From assembly GCA_015222555.1 (NCBI GenBank), contig JADFVM010000084.1, positions 1-12,362 of the forward strand: a DNA stretch of 12,362 bases, written 5' to 3'. Both the position numbers and the translations under genes were made by a program. Under the pieces are notes generated by a model. The model had not been told where the DNA came from. It did not search any database and saw only the letters and a program-made list of their open reading frames with translations. Of this stretch, positions 6,406 to 12,362 are shown piece by piece. Source of the stretch: Pseudomonadota bacterium (lineage in GTDB: Bacteria > Desulfobacterota > JADFVX01). How positions within the stretch are numbered: the stretch's first letter is position 1; every line of letters begins with the position of its first letter.

Positions 6406-7586
6406 CAGATAACGCCCGCCATGGTACCCACCTTTTTAAAGACAGCAAGCGCACGGTTCAGATCCTCAAGCGTATGATTGGCCATTACCGTCACACGAAT
6501 CCTTGCCGTTCCTTCCGGTACAGTAGGCGGCCTGATTGCCTGGGCAAAAAAACCCTCTTCCAGCAGATTGTCCATCATCTCAATAGCCTTACCTGAATCA
6601 CCCACCAGCACCGGAATAATCTGGGTCTCACTTCCCATGGTATCAAAGCCGAGATCGCTAAGCCCGTTCCTCAGGAATTGTGCATTGCCATTCAAAGCGG
6701 TTCTCAATTCCGGTTGTTCTTCTACAATGTCGATTGCAGCAATGGCTGCTGCCGCCACATTAGGGGGAAGCGCGGTACTATAGATGAAGGGACGGACCTT
6801 ATTGATAAGATAATCGATAAGTTCTCTCGATCCGGCCACATAGGCCCCATAGGTACCCAGCGCCTTTCCCAGCGTTCCCATCTGGACAGTAATAGCTTCT
6901 GCACTGACAGACAATTGCTCGGCCGTCCCCTTCCCCTTTTTACCCAGCACACCGGTGCCATGGGCATCATCAACCATCACCATGGCATTATACTTTTTAG
7001 AAAGAAAGATAATCTCTTTGAGCGGTGCAATGTCACCATCCATGCTGAAGACACCATCTGTGACAATAAGTTTTCTCTCCCTGCCATCTTTTAACTGAGA
7101 GCTCTCTTTTAAAAGACGTTCCAGGTCGTTTAAGTCTGAATGTTTATAACGCTTAAGGGCGGCCCGGCTTAAAAGACAGCCGTCCACTATGCTGGCATGG
7201 TTTAATTTGTCTGAATAAATAATGTCACCCCGCCCCGTTAACGCCGGGATAATACCCGCGTTTGCTACGTAGCCGGAGTTAAATAAAAGGGCCGAAGCCG
7301 CCCCCTTAAATGCAGCGATCCTCCCTTCCAGTTCAGCATGGGGAATCATGGTCCCGGAAACAAGCCTTGAGGCACCGGCACCAAAACCATACCTTTCAAT
7401 CGCCTTTATGGCCGCCGCTTTGACCTTCGGGTGATTGGCCAGACCGAGATAGTCATTGGAGCAAAGAAGAATCACTTCTCTTCCTTCAATCCTGACCTTC
7501 GGTCCCTGCGCGCCCCCAATGGTGCAAAGACTCCTGTAGAGCCCCTTATTTTTTAGACCTTCCAGCTCTTTTGTGAAAAGGTTCAT
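6405..7586 (-). CDS. bioF: 8-amino-7-oxononanoate synthase BioF
   Basis: 393 residues, typical length. This PLP enzyme condenses pimeloyl-ACP (or CoA) with L-alanine, releasing CO2. Key features are CSNDYLGLA at 42-50, the SRLVSGT substrate loop at 73-79, VDDAHGTGVLG at 205-215 with the PLP-stacking and Asp residues, and the Schiff-base Lys241 in GTLGKALGTYGA. The alternative in this fold family, 2-amino-3-ketobutyrate ligase (Kbl), is disfavoured by the bio neighbours. It is the first gene of the operon. The ATG at 7586 has only a weak Shine-Dalgarno (GGAT, about 8 bases upstream). A candidate promoter and hairpin lie in its leader (7628-7706). bioA and bioB are not nearby in this window. 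Confidence 0.95.
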   Translation of the reverse strand: MNLFTKELEGLKNKGLYRSLCTIGGAQGPKVRIEGREVILLCSNDYLGLANHPKVKAAAIKAIERYGFGAGASRLVSGTMIPHAELEGRIAAFKGAASALLFNSGYVANAGIIPALTGRGDIIYSDKLNHASIVDGCLLSRAALKRYKHSDLNDLERLLKESSQLKDGRERKLIVTDGVFSMDGDIAPLKEIIFLSKKYNAMVMVDDAHGTGVLGKKGKGTAEQLSVSAEAITVQMGTLGKALGTYGAYVAGSRELIDYLINKVRPFIYSTALPPNVAAAAIAAIDIVEEQPELRTALNGNAQFLRNGLSDLGFDTMGSETQIIPVLVGDSGKAIEMMDNLLEEGFFAQAIRPPTVPEGTARIRVTVMANHTLEDLNRALAVFKKVGTMAGVI

Positions 7587-7609
7587 CTCAAATCCATTGA
7601 AATGTTTGC

Positions 7610-7615
7610 TATAAT
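7610..7615 (+). promoter_or_regulatory. Extended -10 promoter toward the lipoprotein gene
   Basis: A perfect TATAAT lies at 7610-7615, preceded by TG at 7607-7608 (extended -10). No good -35 is seen at the right spacing. It points toward the lipoprotein at 7728 and would start near 7622, giving a leader of about 105 bases that runs through the hairpin at 7634-7663. Confidence 0.4.
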
Positions 7616-7627
7616 TTACTAAAGAGT

Positions 7628-7663
7628 AAAAAAGACAGGCTCACCTTAGCGGACAAGCCTGCC
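7628..7663 (-). terminator. Hairpin plus U-tract in the bioF leader (possible attenuator)
   Basis: On the minus strand GGCAGGCT (7663-7656) pairs with AGCCTGTC (7641-7634), including one G-U pair. It is followed by six T at 7633-7628 before bioF begins at 7586. An intrinsic terminator inside an operon leader suggests transcription attenuation. It could instead end antisense or spurious transcription coming from the lipoprotein side. Confidence 0.5.
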
Positions 7664-7677
7664 TGAAATTGTGTTAA

Positions 7678-7706
7678 AGTGTACCAAAGGCGGGCAATTT
7701 AATCAA
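7678..7706 (-). promoter_or_regulatory. Candidate promoter of the biotin operon
   Basis: Read on the minus strand, TTGATT (7706-7701) and TACACT (7683-7678) are spaced by 17 bases. The predicted start is near 7671, immediately ahead of the leader hairpin. I see no convincing BirA operator (paired TTGTAAACC-like half-sites) around it. Confidence 0.4.
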
Positions 7707-7727
7707 CGCGATTCAAAGGGCAAAATT

Positions 7728-8741
7728 ATGGCAATGAGAAAAACAATGAGAAATCTTCACAATAAAACAACTCTCTTTTTATGCTTAATTTTAACAGTGT
7801 GCCTCTCATCATGCGCTTCTGTTCCAAAAGAATTTCCCATTAATGAGCAAAGAGCTTACACCGCTGAAAAAAGCGAGCAAATCTTCAGTCGCTATTCGCC
7901 CTTTTTTATCATCGAGAATTTCAAAGAGCCCTTTAATCTAATTGGAACAGTCCGGGCACGTCTTGATAAAAAAGGGGAAGAAGAACTTTATGTTGACCCT
8001 GAAAAGGCAGCAATTTATGTTCAGAAACGAACATTTGAGACTGATAAAGGCAGCTACACTAACCTGATTTACAGGGTTCATTTTGAACGTGTCCCCTTCA
8101 GTCTTGTTCCCTTTTATCTCGTAAAAGGAGAAAATGTAGGCATCTTTGTTATAGTTACCTTAAACGAAAAAGGCGAGCCCATTCTCTTTACCACCCTTCA
8201 TACCTGTGGCTGTTATCTGGGATTCATCCCTACTTCCTATCTTCCCGAGGAAGCTCTTCCTGAAAAGTGGGACAAAAAAGATCAATGGGTTTACGGTTAT
8301 ACACTGCCGGGATTATTACAATACCCCCCTACTTTTAAAAATGAAATAAGACCGGTCATAATAATCAGGAGTGGCACTCATCGAATGAAGAATGTCCAGC
8401 TTGGCGAGACGGATGAGCTTTTAAAAACCTATGACATCTTTGACGCACAGCTTAAAGCGATGGAAGAATTAGAGGCTGTGCCGGTAAGTGAAGGTCAAAG
8501 GACGTCATTTTTTGAAACATCGGGGTCTCGAAAGGGTTATGTCAAGGGAAGCCATAAGCCGCTTGAGAGGTTACTGATGAGCTGGTGGGCCTTTGACTGG
8601 CGCATTGGTGAAGACAAGAAGCTGAGCATCGATAAAAGTGACGGGCCCCTCTTTTATACGAGCCTCAAACCCTGGGCGCGTAAAGAATCAGACCTGCGGG
8701 ATTTTGCGGCTTTCCTCCAATACTGGGGATGGGGATTGTAA
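7728..8741 (+). CDS. Predicted lipoprotein of unknown function
   Basis: 337 residues; I do not recognise the family. Residues 1-28 form a lipoprotein signal: basic N-terminus, hydrophobic run at about 14-25, and lipobox LSSC at 26-29 with Cys29 as the lipidated residue. Ala30-Ser31 follow and give no inner-membrane retention signal of the Asp+2 kind, so outer-membrane anchoring is plausible. The mature protein is mixed alpha/beta in character with aromatic-rich stretches (VPFSLVPFYLV at 122-132, LLMSWWAFDWRIG at 302-314). There is one distinctive THL-free motif, HTCGC at 148-152. No repeats or further membrane segments are seen. The ATG at 7728 has AAAGGG at 7715-7720; a GTG at 7671 would add 19 hydrophilic residues before the signal and is rejected. 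It diverges from bioF and converges with the FAD dehydrogenase gene, ending 7 bases from it. No link to biotin is implied. Confidence 0.8.
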   Translation: MAMRKTMRNLHNKTTLFLCLILTVCLSSCASVPKEFPINEQRAYTAEKSEQIFSRYSPFFIIENFKEPFNLIGTVRARLDKKGEEELYVDPEKAAIYVQKRTFETDKGSYTNLIYRVHFERVPFSLVPFYLVKGENVGIFVIVTLNEKGEPILFTTLHTCGCYLGFIPTSYLPEEALPEKWDKKDQWVYGYTLPGLLQYPPTFKNEIRPVIIIRSGTHRMKNVQLGETDELLKTYDIFDAQLKAMEELEAVPVSEGQRTSFFETSGSRKGYVKGSHKPLERLLMSWWAFDWRIGEDKKLSIDKSDGPLFYTSLKPWARKESDLRDFAAFLQYWGWGL

Positions 8742-8748
8742 AAAAGCT

Positions 8749-10332
8749 CTACCCTTTCAAACTCCCGGCAATAGCATCGGCCACCTTTATCCCATCCAAA
8801 GCCGAACTCATGATGCCGCCGGCATAACCTGCCCCCTCACCACAGGGGTATAAACCGGCAACACGGGTTGACTGAAAGTCCAATCCCCTTGTGATCCTTA
8901 CGGGAGCGGATGTTCTTGTCTCCACACCGATGAGAGTCGCTTCCTTCGAGATAAAACCTTTCATCTTCCTGCCGAAGACAGGGATGGCACTTCTGAGCGT
9001 ATCTATCACATAGTCGGGAAGACATTGATCAAGGTCAGCTTGAGTCAACGCCGGCAGGTAACTCGACCTGTTAAGGGGCAGGGTTTTCCCCTCACCGATA
9101 AATGCCATCAGGTTCTGAGCAGGGGCGTTGTAATTACTTCCACCTGATTTGAAGGCGGCTTCCTCCCATCGCCGCTGGAAAGCAATAGACGACAGCGGCC
9201 CATCACCGAAATCCTCGGGCGTCACAGTTACTATGAGAGCGCTGTTGGCATAGCCTGAGTCCCGTTTGGAGAGGCTCATGCCGTTAATGACAAGCCTGCC
9301 AGGTTCTGATGAGGCATTGACCACCAGTCCGCCGGGGCACATGCAGAAAGAGTAGGCAGACCGCCCCTTATCTTTCAAATTGTGTGTCACCATATAGTCT
9401 GCAGCAGGCAGCCTAGGGTGGCCTGTGCAGTCACCATACTGGATCTTGTCAATCATAGACTGAGGATGCTCCACCCTCACGCCAATGGCAAAAGACTTAG
9501 ATGCCACGTCAACACCGGTTTGATGTAAGGCTTCATAGGTATCGCGAGCACTGTGACCGATGGCAAGAATGAAATGATCTGAACTGATTTCCTCCCTGTC
9601 ATTAACTATAATCGATTCAATTTTACCCTTGTGCTGGGTGAAGCCGGTAACTTTCGAATTGAAGCGTATCTCACTTTCCCGCTCCAGAAGTAATTTTCGA
9701 AGGGAAATGACAACAGACCTCAGTCGGTCCGTTCCTATGTGGGGTTTTGCTTCGTATAGAATCTTTGATTCTGCTCCGGCATCGACAAAGGATTGAAGGA
9801 TGTAGGATATCCTGGGGTCATCTACACGGGTTGTAAGTTTACCGTCAGAAAAGGTTCCCGCCCCCCCTTCGCCAAATTGAACATTGCTTTCTTCGTTTAG
9901 CACTCTTTCCTTCCAGAAGTGCTCGACATCTTTCACCCGTTCTTTAATCTCCTTACCCCTTTCCAGGATAAGCGGTTTAAGACCATACTCCGTCAACCTC
10001 AATGCCGCAAAGAGACCCGCCGGTCCCATTCCCACAATGACAGGACGTTTCTCGGCTTTCAGTTTAGGGAATTGAAGAACTTCACTTTCTTTGATGATTT
10101 TTATATGAACATCATTGTCATCAATGTTGAGAGCTGCATCGTCGGCAACCTCTATTTTGAGGGTATAGACATAATTGATCTTATTTTTCTGTCTTGAATC
10201 AAGCGACTTTCTGACAATTTCAAAGGAACTGATATTTCCCGGCTCGATTTTTAAATAGTCTGCCGCTTTCTCTTTTAGGAGGATTTCATCTTCATGAAGG
10301 AATAGTCGGATTTGGGTGAGTCGTAAAAACAC
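8749..10332 (-). CDS. FAD-dependent dehydrogenase (COG2509 type)
   Basis: 527 residues. This belongs to the widely conserved, poorly characterised FAD-dependent oxidoreductases related to the HI0933/GidA-like flavoprotein superfamily. After an N-terminal domain of about 90 residues (LTQIRL at 5-10, typical of the group), the dinucleotide-binding GMGPAGLFAALR lies at 101-112 and is followed by an ILERG strand end. Then come the family signature VQFGEGGAGTFSDGKLTTR at 151-169, an ILAIGHSARDTY segment at 245-256, and the C-terminal FAD-contacting GLYPCGEGAGYAGGIMSSALDG at 493-514. The start is GTG at 10332 with no visible Shine-Dalgarno; no better in-frame start is near, and the N-terminal motif requires this region. 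The gene is convergent with the lipoprotein gene and separated from ubiD by an 89-base repeat-bearing gap. The physiological substrate is unknown. Confidence 0.88.
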   Translation of the reverse strand: MFLRLTQIRLFLHEDEILLKEKAADYLKIEPGNISSFEIVRKSLDSRQKNKINYVYTLKIEVADDAALNIDDNDVHIKIIKESEVLQFPKLKAEKRPVIVGMGPAGLFAALRLTEYGLKPLILERGKEIKERVKDVEHFWKERVLNEESNVQFGEGGAGTFSDGKLTTRVDDPRISYILQSFVDAGAESKILYEAKPHIGTDRLRSVVISLRKLLLERESEIRFNSKVTGFTQHKGKIESIIVNDREEISSDHFILAIGHSARDTYEALHQTGVDVASKSFAIGVRVEHPQSMIDKIQYGDCTGHPRLPAADYMVTHNLKDKGRSAYSFCMCPGGLVVNASSEPGRLVINGMSLSKRDSGYANSALIVTVTPEDFGDGPLSSIAFQRRWEEAAFKSGGSNYNAPAQNLMAFIGEGKTLPLNRSSYLPALTQADLDQCLPDYVIDTLRSAIPVFGRKMKGFISKEATLIGVETRTSAPVRITRGLDFQSTRVAGLYPCGEGAGYAGGIMSSALDGIKVADAIAGSLKG

Positions 10333-10347
10333 AATATTATATATTTT

Positions 10348-10406
10348 GACTGGATAACAGGATTAACAACGATATTCATCCAATAGATCCAGTAGATCCC
10401 GTCCAG
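10348..10406. repeat. GGAT-periodic intergenic repeat
   Basis: Between ubiD and the FAD dehydrogenase, CTGGATAACAGGATTAACA on the plus strand faces a minus-strand run of GGAT units (GGGATCTACT, GGATCTATT, GGATG) at a 9-10 base period. This forms an imperfect inverted repeat centred near 10372. It resembles the dispersed GGATTAACAGGAT-type intergenic repeats I recall from many genomes, and shares its 9-10 base GGAT rhythm with the cmoA-cmoB element. Confidence 0.45.
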
Positions 10407-10421
10407 CATTGTTTTTATTAA

Positions 10422-11885
10422 TCATTTTTTTCCAAGCCCCAACGCCTCCCATCTTGCAGTCACCTTCTTCACAACCTCTTCATCCATCTTCATCGGTGTC
10501 CCCCACTCTCGTGATGTTTCAGAACCGATTTTGGTGGTGGCATCAATGCCCATTTTAGAACCCAGAGAATCGAGGGGGGAGGCAAAATCGAGGTAGTCTA
10601 TGGGGGTGCGATCAATGAGAGTGGAATCCCTTAAGGGGTCGACACGGGTAGATATGGCCCAGATAACATCTTTCCATGATCGAACATCGATATCGTCATC
10701 AACAATGATGACATACTTGGTATACATGAACTGTCGAAGGAAACTCCAGACCCCCAGCATCACCCTTTTTGCATGACCGGCATACTGTTTTTTAATAGAG
10801 ACGACGGCCATCCTGTAGGAACAAGCCTCCATGGGTAGGTGAAAATCAACGATCTCCGGGAAAGCCTGCCTCAAAAGTGGAACAAAGACTTCATTTAAGG
10901 CGAGGGCAAGAATTGCCGGTTCATCGGGCGGACGGCCGGTAAAGGTCGTCATATAGATGGGATCTTTGCGGTGCGTAATGCATTTAATATTGAAAACGGG
11001 GAAAGACTCGACGGCGTTATAGTAGCCGGTATGATCACCATAAGGCCCTTCCAGCGCCGTCTCTTCCATGCTCACCTCACCCTCAAGAATGATCTCGGCC
11101 GAAGCAGGAACTTTTAGAGGCAACGTTTTACAGTCTACCAGCTCAACCTTGCTGCCCCTCAATAAACCGGCAAAGGCATATTCAGAGAGCGTATCGGGCA
11201 CAGGGGTGACTGCCGCCAGAATGGTCCCCGGGTCTGCGCCGATAGCAACGGCGCATGGCGTATTTTCACCTATATCACTCCATTTTTGATGATGCTGAGC
11301 GCCCCCTCTGTGATGAAGCCAGCGCATGATGGTTTTATCTTTGCCTAAAACCTGCATTCTGTAGATACCTACATTGTGCATCTCCGTTTCGGGATCTTTT
11401 GTAATCACAAGAGGCCATGTGATGAGTGATGCCGGTTCACCCGGCCAGCAGGTCTGGATCGGGAATTTCCCCAAATCAACATCACTGCCCTGCAATACCA
11501 CGTCCTGGCAAGGTCCTTTTGAAATCGTCCTGGGCGACATATTGAGCATCTGTTTTAAAACCGGCAGCTTTCCAAAGGCATCTTTAAGCCCTCTTGGTGG
11601 CTCCGGCTGCTTAAGGTAGGCAAGGAGTTCCCCGACCTCCCTCAACTCCTCCGGCTTTTTCCCTATAGCCATGGCAACACGTTCTACCGTGCCAAAGAGG
11701 TTCCCAAGGGCAGCAACCTTTGAACCCTTAACGTTTTCGAATATAAGTGCTGGCCCTTCTTCCTCCAGCACTCTTTTTTGAATCTCTGTCATCTCAAGGA
11801 AGGGATCAACCTCGGCCGAAACTCTTTTCAGATGTCCCCCTTTTTCAAGATGACTGATAAAATCTCTTAAATCCTTAAAAGCCAC
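10422..11885 (-). CDS. ubiD: UbiD-family prenylated-FMN decarboxylase
   Basis: 487 residues, near the roughly 497 of E. coli UbiD and alignable along most of its length from memory. It decarboxylates a polyprenylated or aromatic acid in quinone synthesis using prenylated FMN made by UbiX. Visible family blocks are the N-terminal DLRDFISHLEKGGHLKRV (5-22), GPALIFENVKG (44-54), NVGIYRMQV (161-169) through MRWLHHRGGAQHH (177-189), EGPYGDHTGYY at 279-289 with the conserved Glu/Asp pair, TFTGRPPDEPAILALALNEVF (314-334), KKQYAGHAKRVMLGVWSFLRQFMYTKYV (365-392) and DYLDFASP. The start is GTG at 11885 with a strong GGAAGGGG upstream. It follows the QueE-like gene by 18 bases, suggesting co-transcription. 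In anaerobic deltaproteobacteria the role may be in menaquinone rather than ubiquinone; the window cannot decide. Confidence 0.93.
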   Translation of the reverse strand: MAFKDLRDFISHLEKGGHLKRVSAEVDPFLEMTEIQKRVLEEEGPALIFENVKGSKVAALGNLFGTVERVAMAIGKKPEELREVGELLAYLKQPEPPRGLKDAFGKLPVLKQMLNMSPRTISKGPCQDVVLQGSDVDLGKFPIQTCWPGEPASLITWPLVITKDPETEMHNVGIYRMQVLGKDKTIMRWLHHRGGAQHHQKWSDIGENTPCAVAIGADPGTILAAVTPVPDTLSEYAFAGLLRGSKVELVDCKTLPLKVPASAEIILEGEVSMEETALEGPYGDHTGYYNAVESFPVFNIKCITHRKDPIYMTTFTGRPPDEPAILALALNEVFVPLLRQAFPEIVDFHLPMEACSYRMAVVSIKKQYAGHAKRVMLGVWSFLRQFMYTKYVIIVDDDIDVRSWKDVIWAISTRVDPLRDSTLIDRTPIDYLDFASPLDSLGSKMGIDATTKIGSETSREWGTPMKMDEEVVKKVTARWEALGLGKK

Positions 11886-11903
11886 TGTGGCCCCCTTCCT
11901 CTT

Positions 11904-12362
11904 TCACAATATACCTATTATTTTGTGTGTCTGTGGAATAACCATCACCACGTTAAGACAGCTTGAGGCTTCATGATGAAAAGCCAGTAATTGAGCCGGT
12001 GTGGGGGCGGCACCCGATCCACTCAGCGGTGTTAATGGTTGAATAATGAGGGGAATTTTTCTGTTCATAGTGGCAATCATCTGTACCGCCTTAGCAAACT
12101 CACCAGGGGTAGTATCCTCACTGACAACGATTTTTATAAAAAGCCGTTTTGTTGAAGCCGCCTTCAGAAACCAGTAATGGTCCTCCCACGTTTCATCAAT
12201 GTTGGCCGTTCCCGGCAATTTGATATCCATGGAAACAATATCAATAAATTTCATCACCTTTTTGAAATTCTCGAAGAGCGTGCCGTTTGTTTCCAGATAA
12301 ATTCTAAACTTCTTTTTTGCTTCCGGCAGCCACTCCTGCAGAAAATCCACCTGCAACAGAGG
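11904..12362 (-). CDS. Radical SAM protein, QueE-like, 5' end off window
   Basis: Partial: about 152 C-terminal residues, with the frame open to the right edge (the last visible codons read PLLQVDF, matching the GGEPLLQ motif of QueE-type enzymes). 7-Carboxy-7-deazaguanine synthase (QueE) rearranges 6-carboxytetrahydropterin on the path to queuosine and other deazaguanines. Supporting blocks are YLETNGTLF, IVSMDIKLPGT, a FIKIVVSEDTT stretch, LIIQPLTPL and the C-terminal VIPQTHKIIGIL. The CxxxCxxC cluster-binding motif that would prove the radical SAM assignment lies outside the window. A TTG at 12356 could be mistaken for a start, but the homology continues through it. It is upstream of ubiD on the same strand, 18 bases apart. 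A related radical SAM activating-type enzyme is a lesser alternative. Confidence 0.82.
   Translation of the reverse strand, partial: PLLQVDFLQEWLPEAKKKFRIYLETNGTLFENFKKVMKFIDIVSMDIKLPGTANIDETWEDHYWFLKAASTKRLFIKIVVSEDTTPGEFAKAVQMIATMNRKIPLIIQPLTPLSGSGAAPTPAQLLAFHHEASSCLNVVMVIPQTHKIIGIL

Noticed and set aside
7671..7727. GTG start for the lipoprotein, 19 residues upstream
   Set aside because: It would put a long hydrophilic segment before the signal peptide; AAAGGG at 7715-7720 favours the ATG at 7728.
10330..10345. TATAAT just before the FAD dehydrogenase start as its promoter
   Set aside because: It sits only three bases before the GTG and would start transcription inside the coding region, and no -35 box is present; likely AT-rich chance.
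12354..12356. TTG as the true start of the QueE-like gene
   Set aside because: The frame stays open to the window edge and the preceding codons continue a QueE-type PLLQ motif, so the gene is truncated by the window.
1..12362. CRISPR arrays, tRNA or rRNA genes, phage or defence genes
   Set aside because: No regularly spaced direct repeats, cloverleaf-like sequences or recognisable phage or defence proteins were seen on either strand.

Overview
This window looks like chromosomal DNA from a bacterium of the former Deltaproteobacteria, most likely a Desulfuromonas/Geobacter-like member of the Desulfobacterota. The evidence is indirect. There is a Geobacter-style GEMM-I riboswitch, a UbiD/QueE pair, CmoAB, a biotin operon of mixed BioC/BioH type, and several palindromic intergenic repeats of a kind I associate with this group. 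No rRNA or tRNA gene is visible, and taxonomy cannot be fixed from this window alone.

Layout, left to right. From 1 to 167 there is a short intergenic stretch with a good sigma70-type promoter. From 168 to 1118 (+) is a secreted M28 zinc peptidase. From 1119 to 1448 is a gene-free stretch holding two GC-rich palindromic repeats. From 1449 to 3283 (+) are cmoA and cmoB, separated by a repeat element of about 130 bp that sits directly in front of cmoB. From 3284 to 3656 is a gene-free region that carries a promoter, a GEMM-I riboswitch and an overlapping intrinsic terminator. These lie just ahead of an orphan 65-residue membrane protein (3657-3854, +). From 3855 to 4116 is a gap with sequences resembling decayed insertion-element ends. 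From 4117 to 7586 (-) is a tight operon, bioF-bioH-bioC-bioD. From 7728 to 8741 (+) is an unrecognised lipoprotein, divergent from the biotin operon. From 8749 to 10332 (-) is a COG2509-type FAD-dependent dehydrogenase. From 10422 to 11885 (-) is ubiD, preceded by the C-terminal part of a QueE-like radical SAM protein that runs off the right edge.

How the genes fit together. BioC methylates malonyl-ACP to start pimelate synthesis on the fatty-acid machinery, BioH removes the methyl ester, BioF condenses pimeloyl-ACP with alanine, and BioD closes the ureido ring. BioA and BioB are not in the window. CmoA and CmoB make the carboxymethyl group of cmo5U34 in tRNA. The QueE-like protein would serve deazaguanine (queuosine) synthesis, also a wobble-base modification. 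UbiD is a prenylated-FMN decarboxylase of quinone synthesis.

The most notable element is the riboswitch at about 3482-3565. A gapless hand alignment to the V. cholerae Vc2 aptamer puts an A where c-di-GMP aptamers have G20. It also shows a compensatory swap of the G21-C46 pair to C-G. The G20A change is the hallmark of the GEMM-Ib (3',3'-cGAMP, c-AMP-GMP) subclass known from Geobacter. The terminator sequesters the residue equivalent to C92, so the design looks like a ligand-dependent ON switch controlling one tiny membrane protein.
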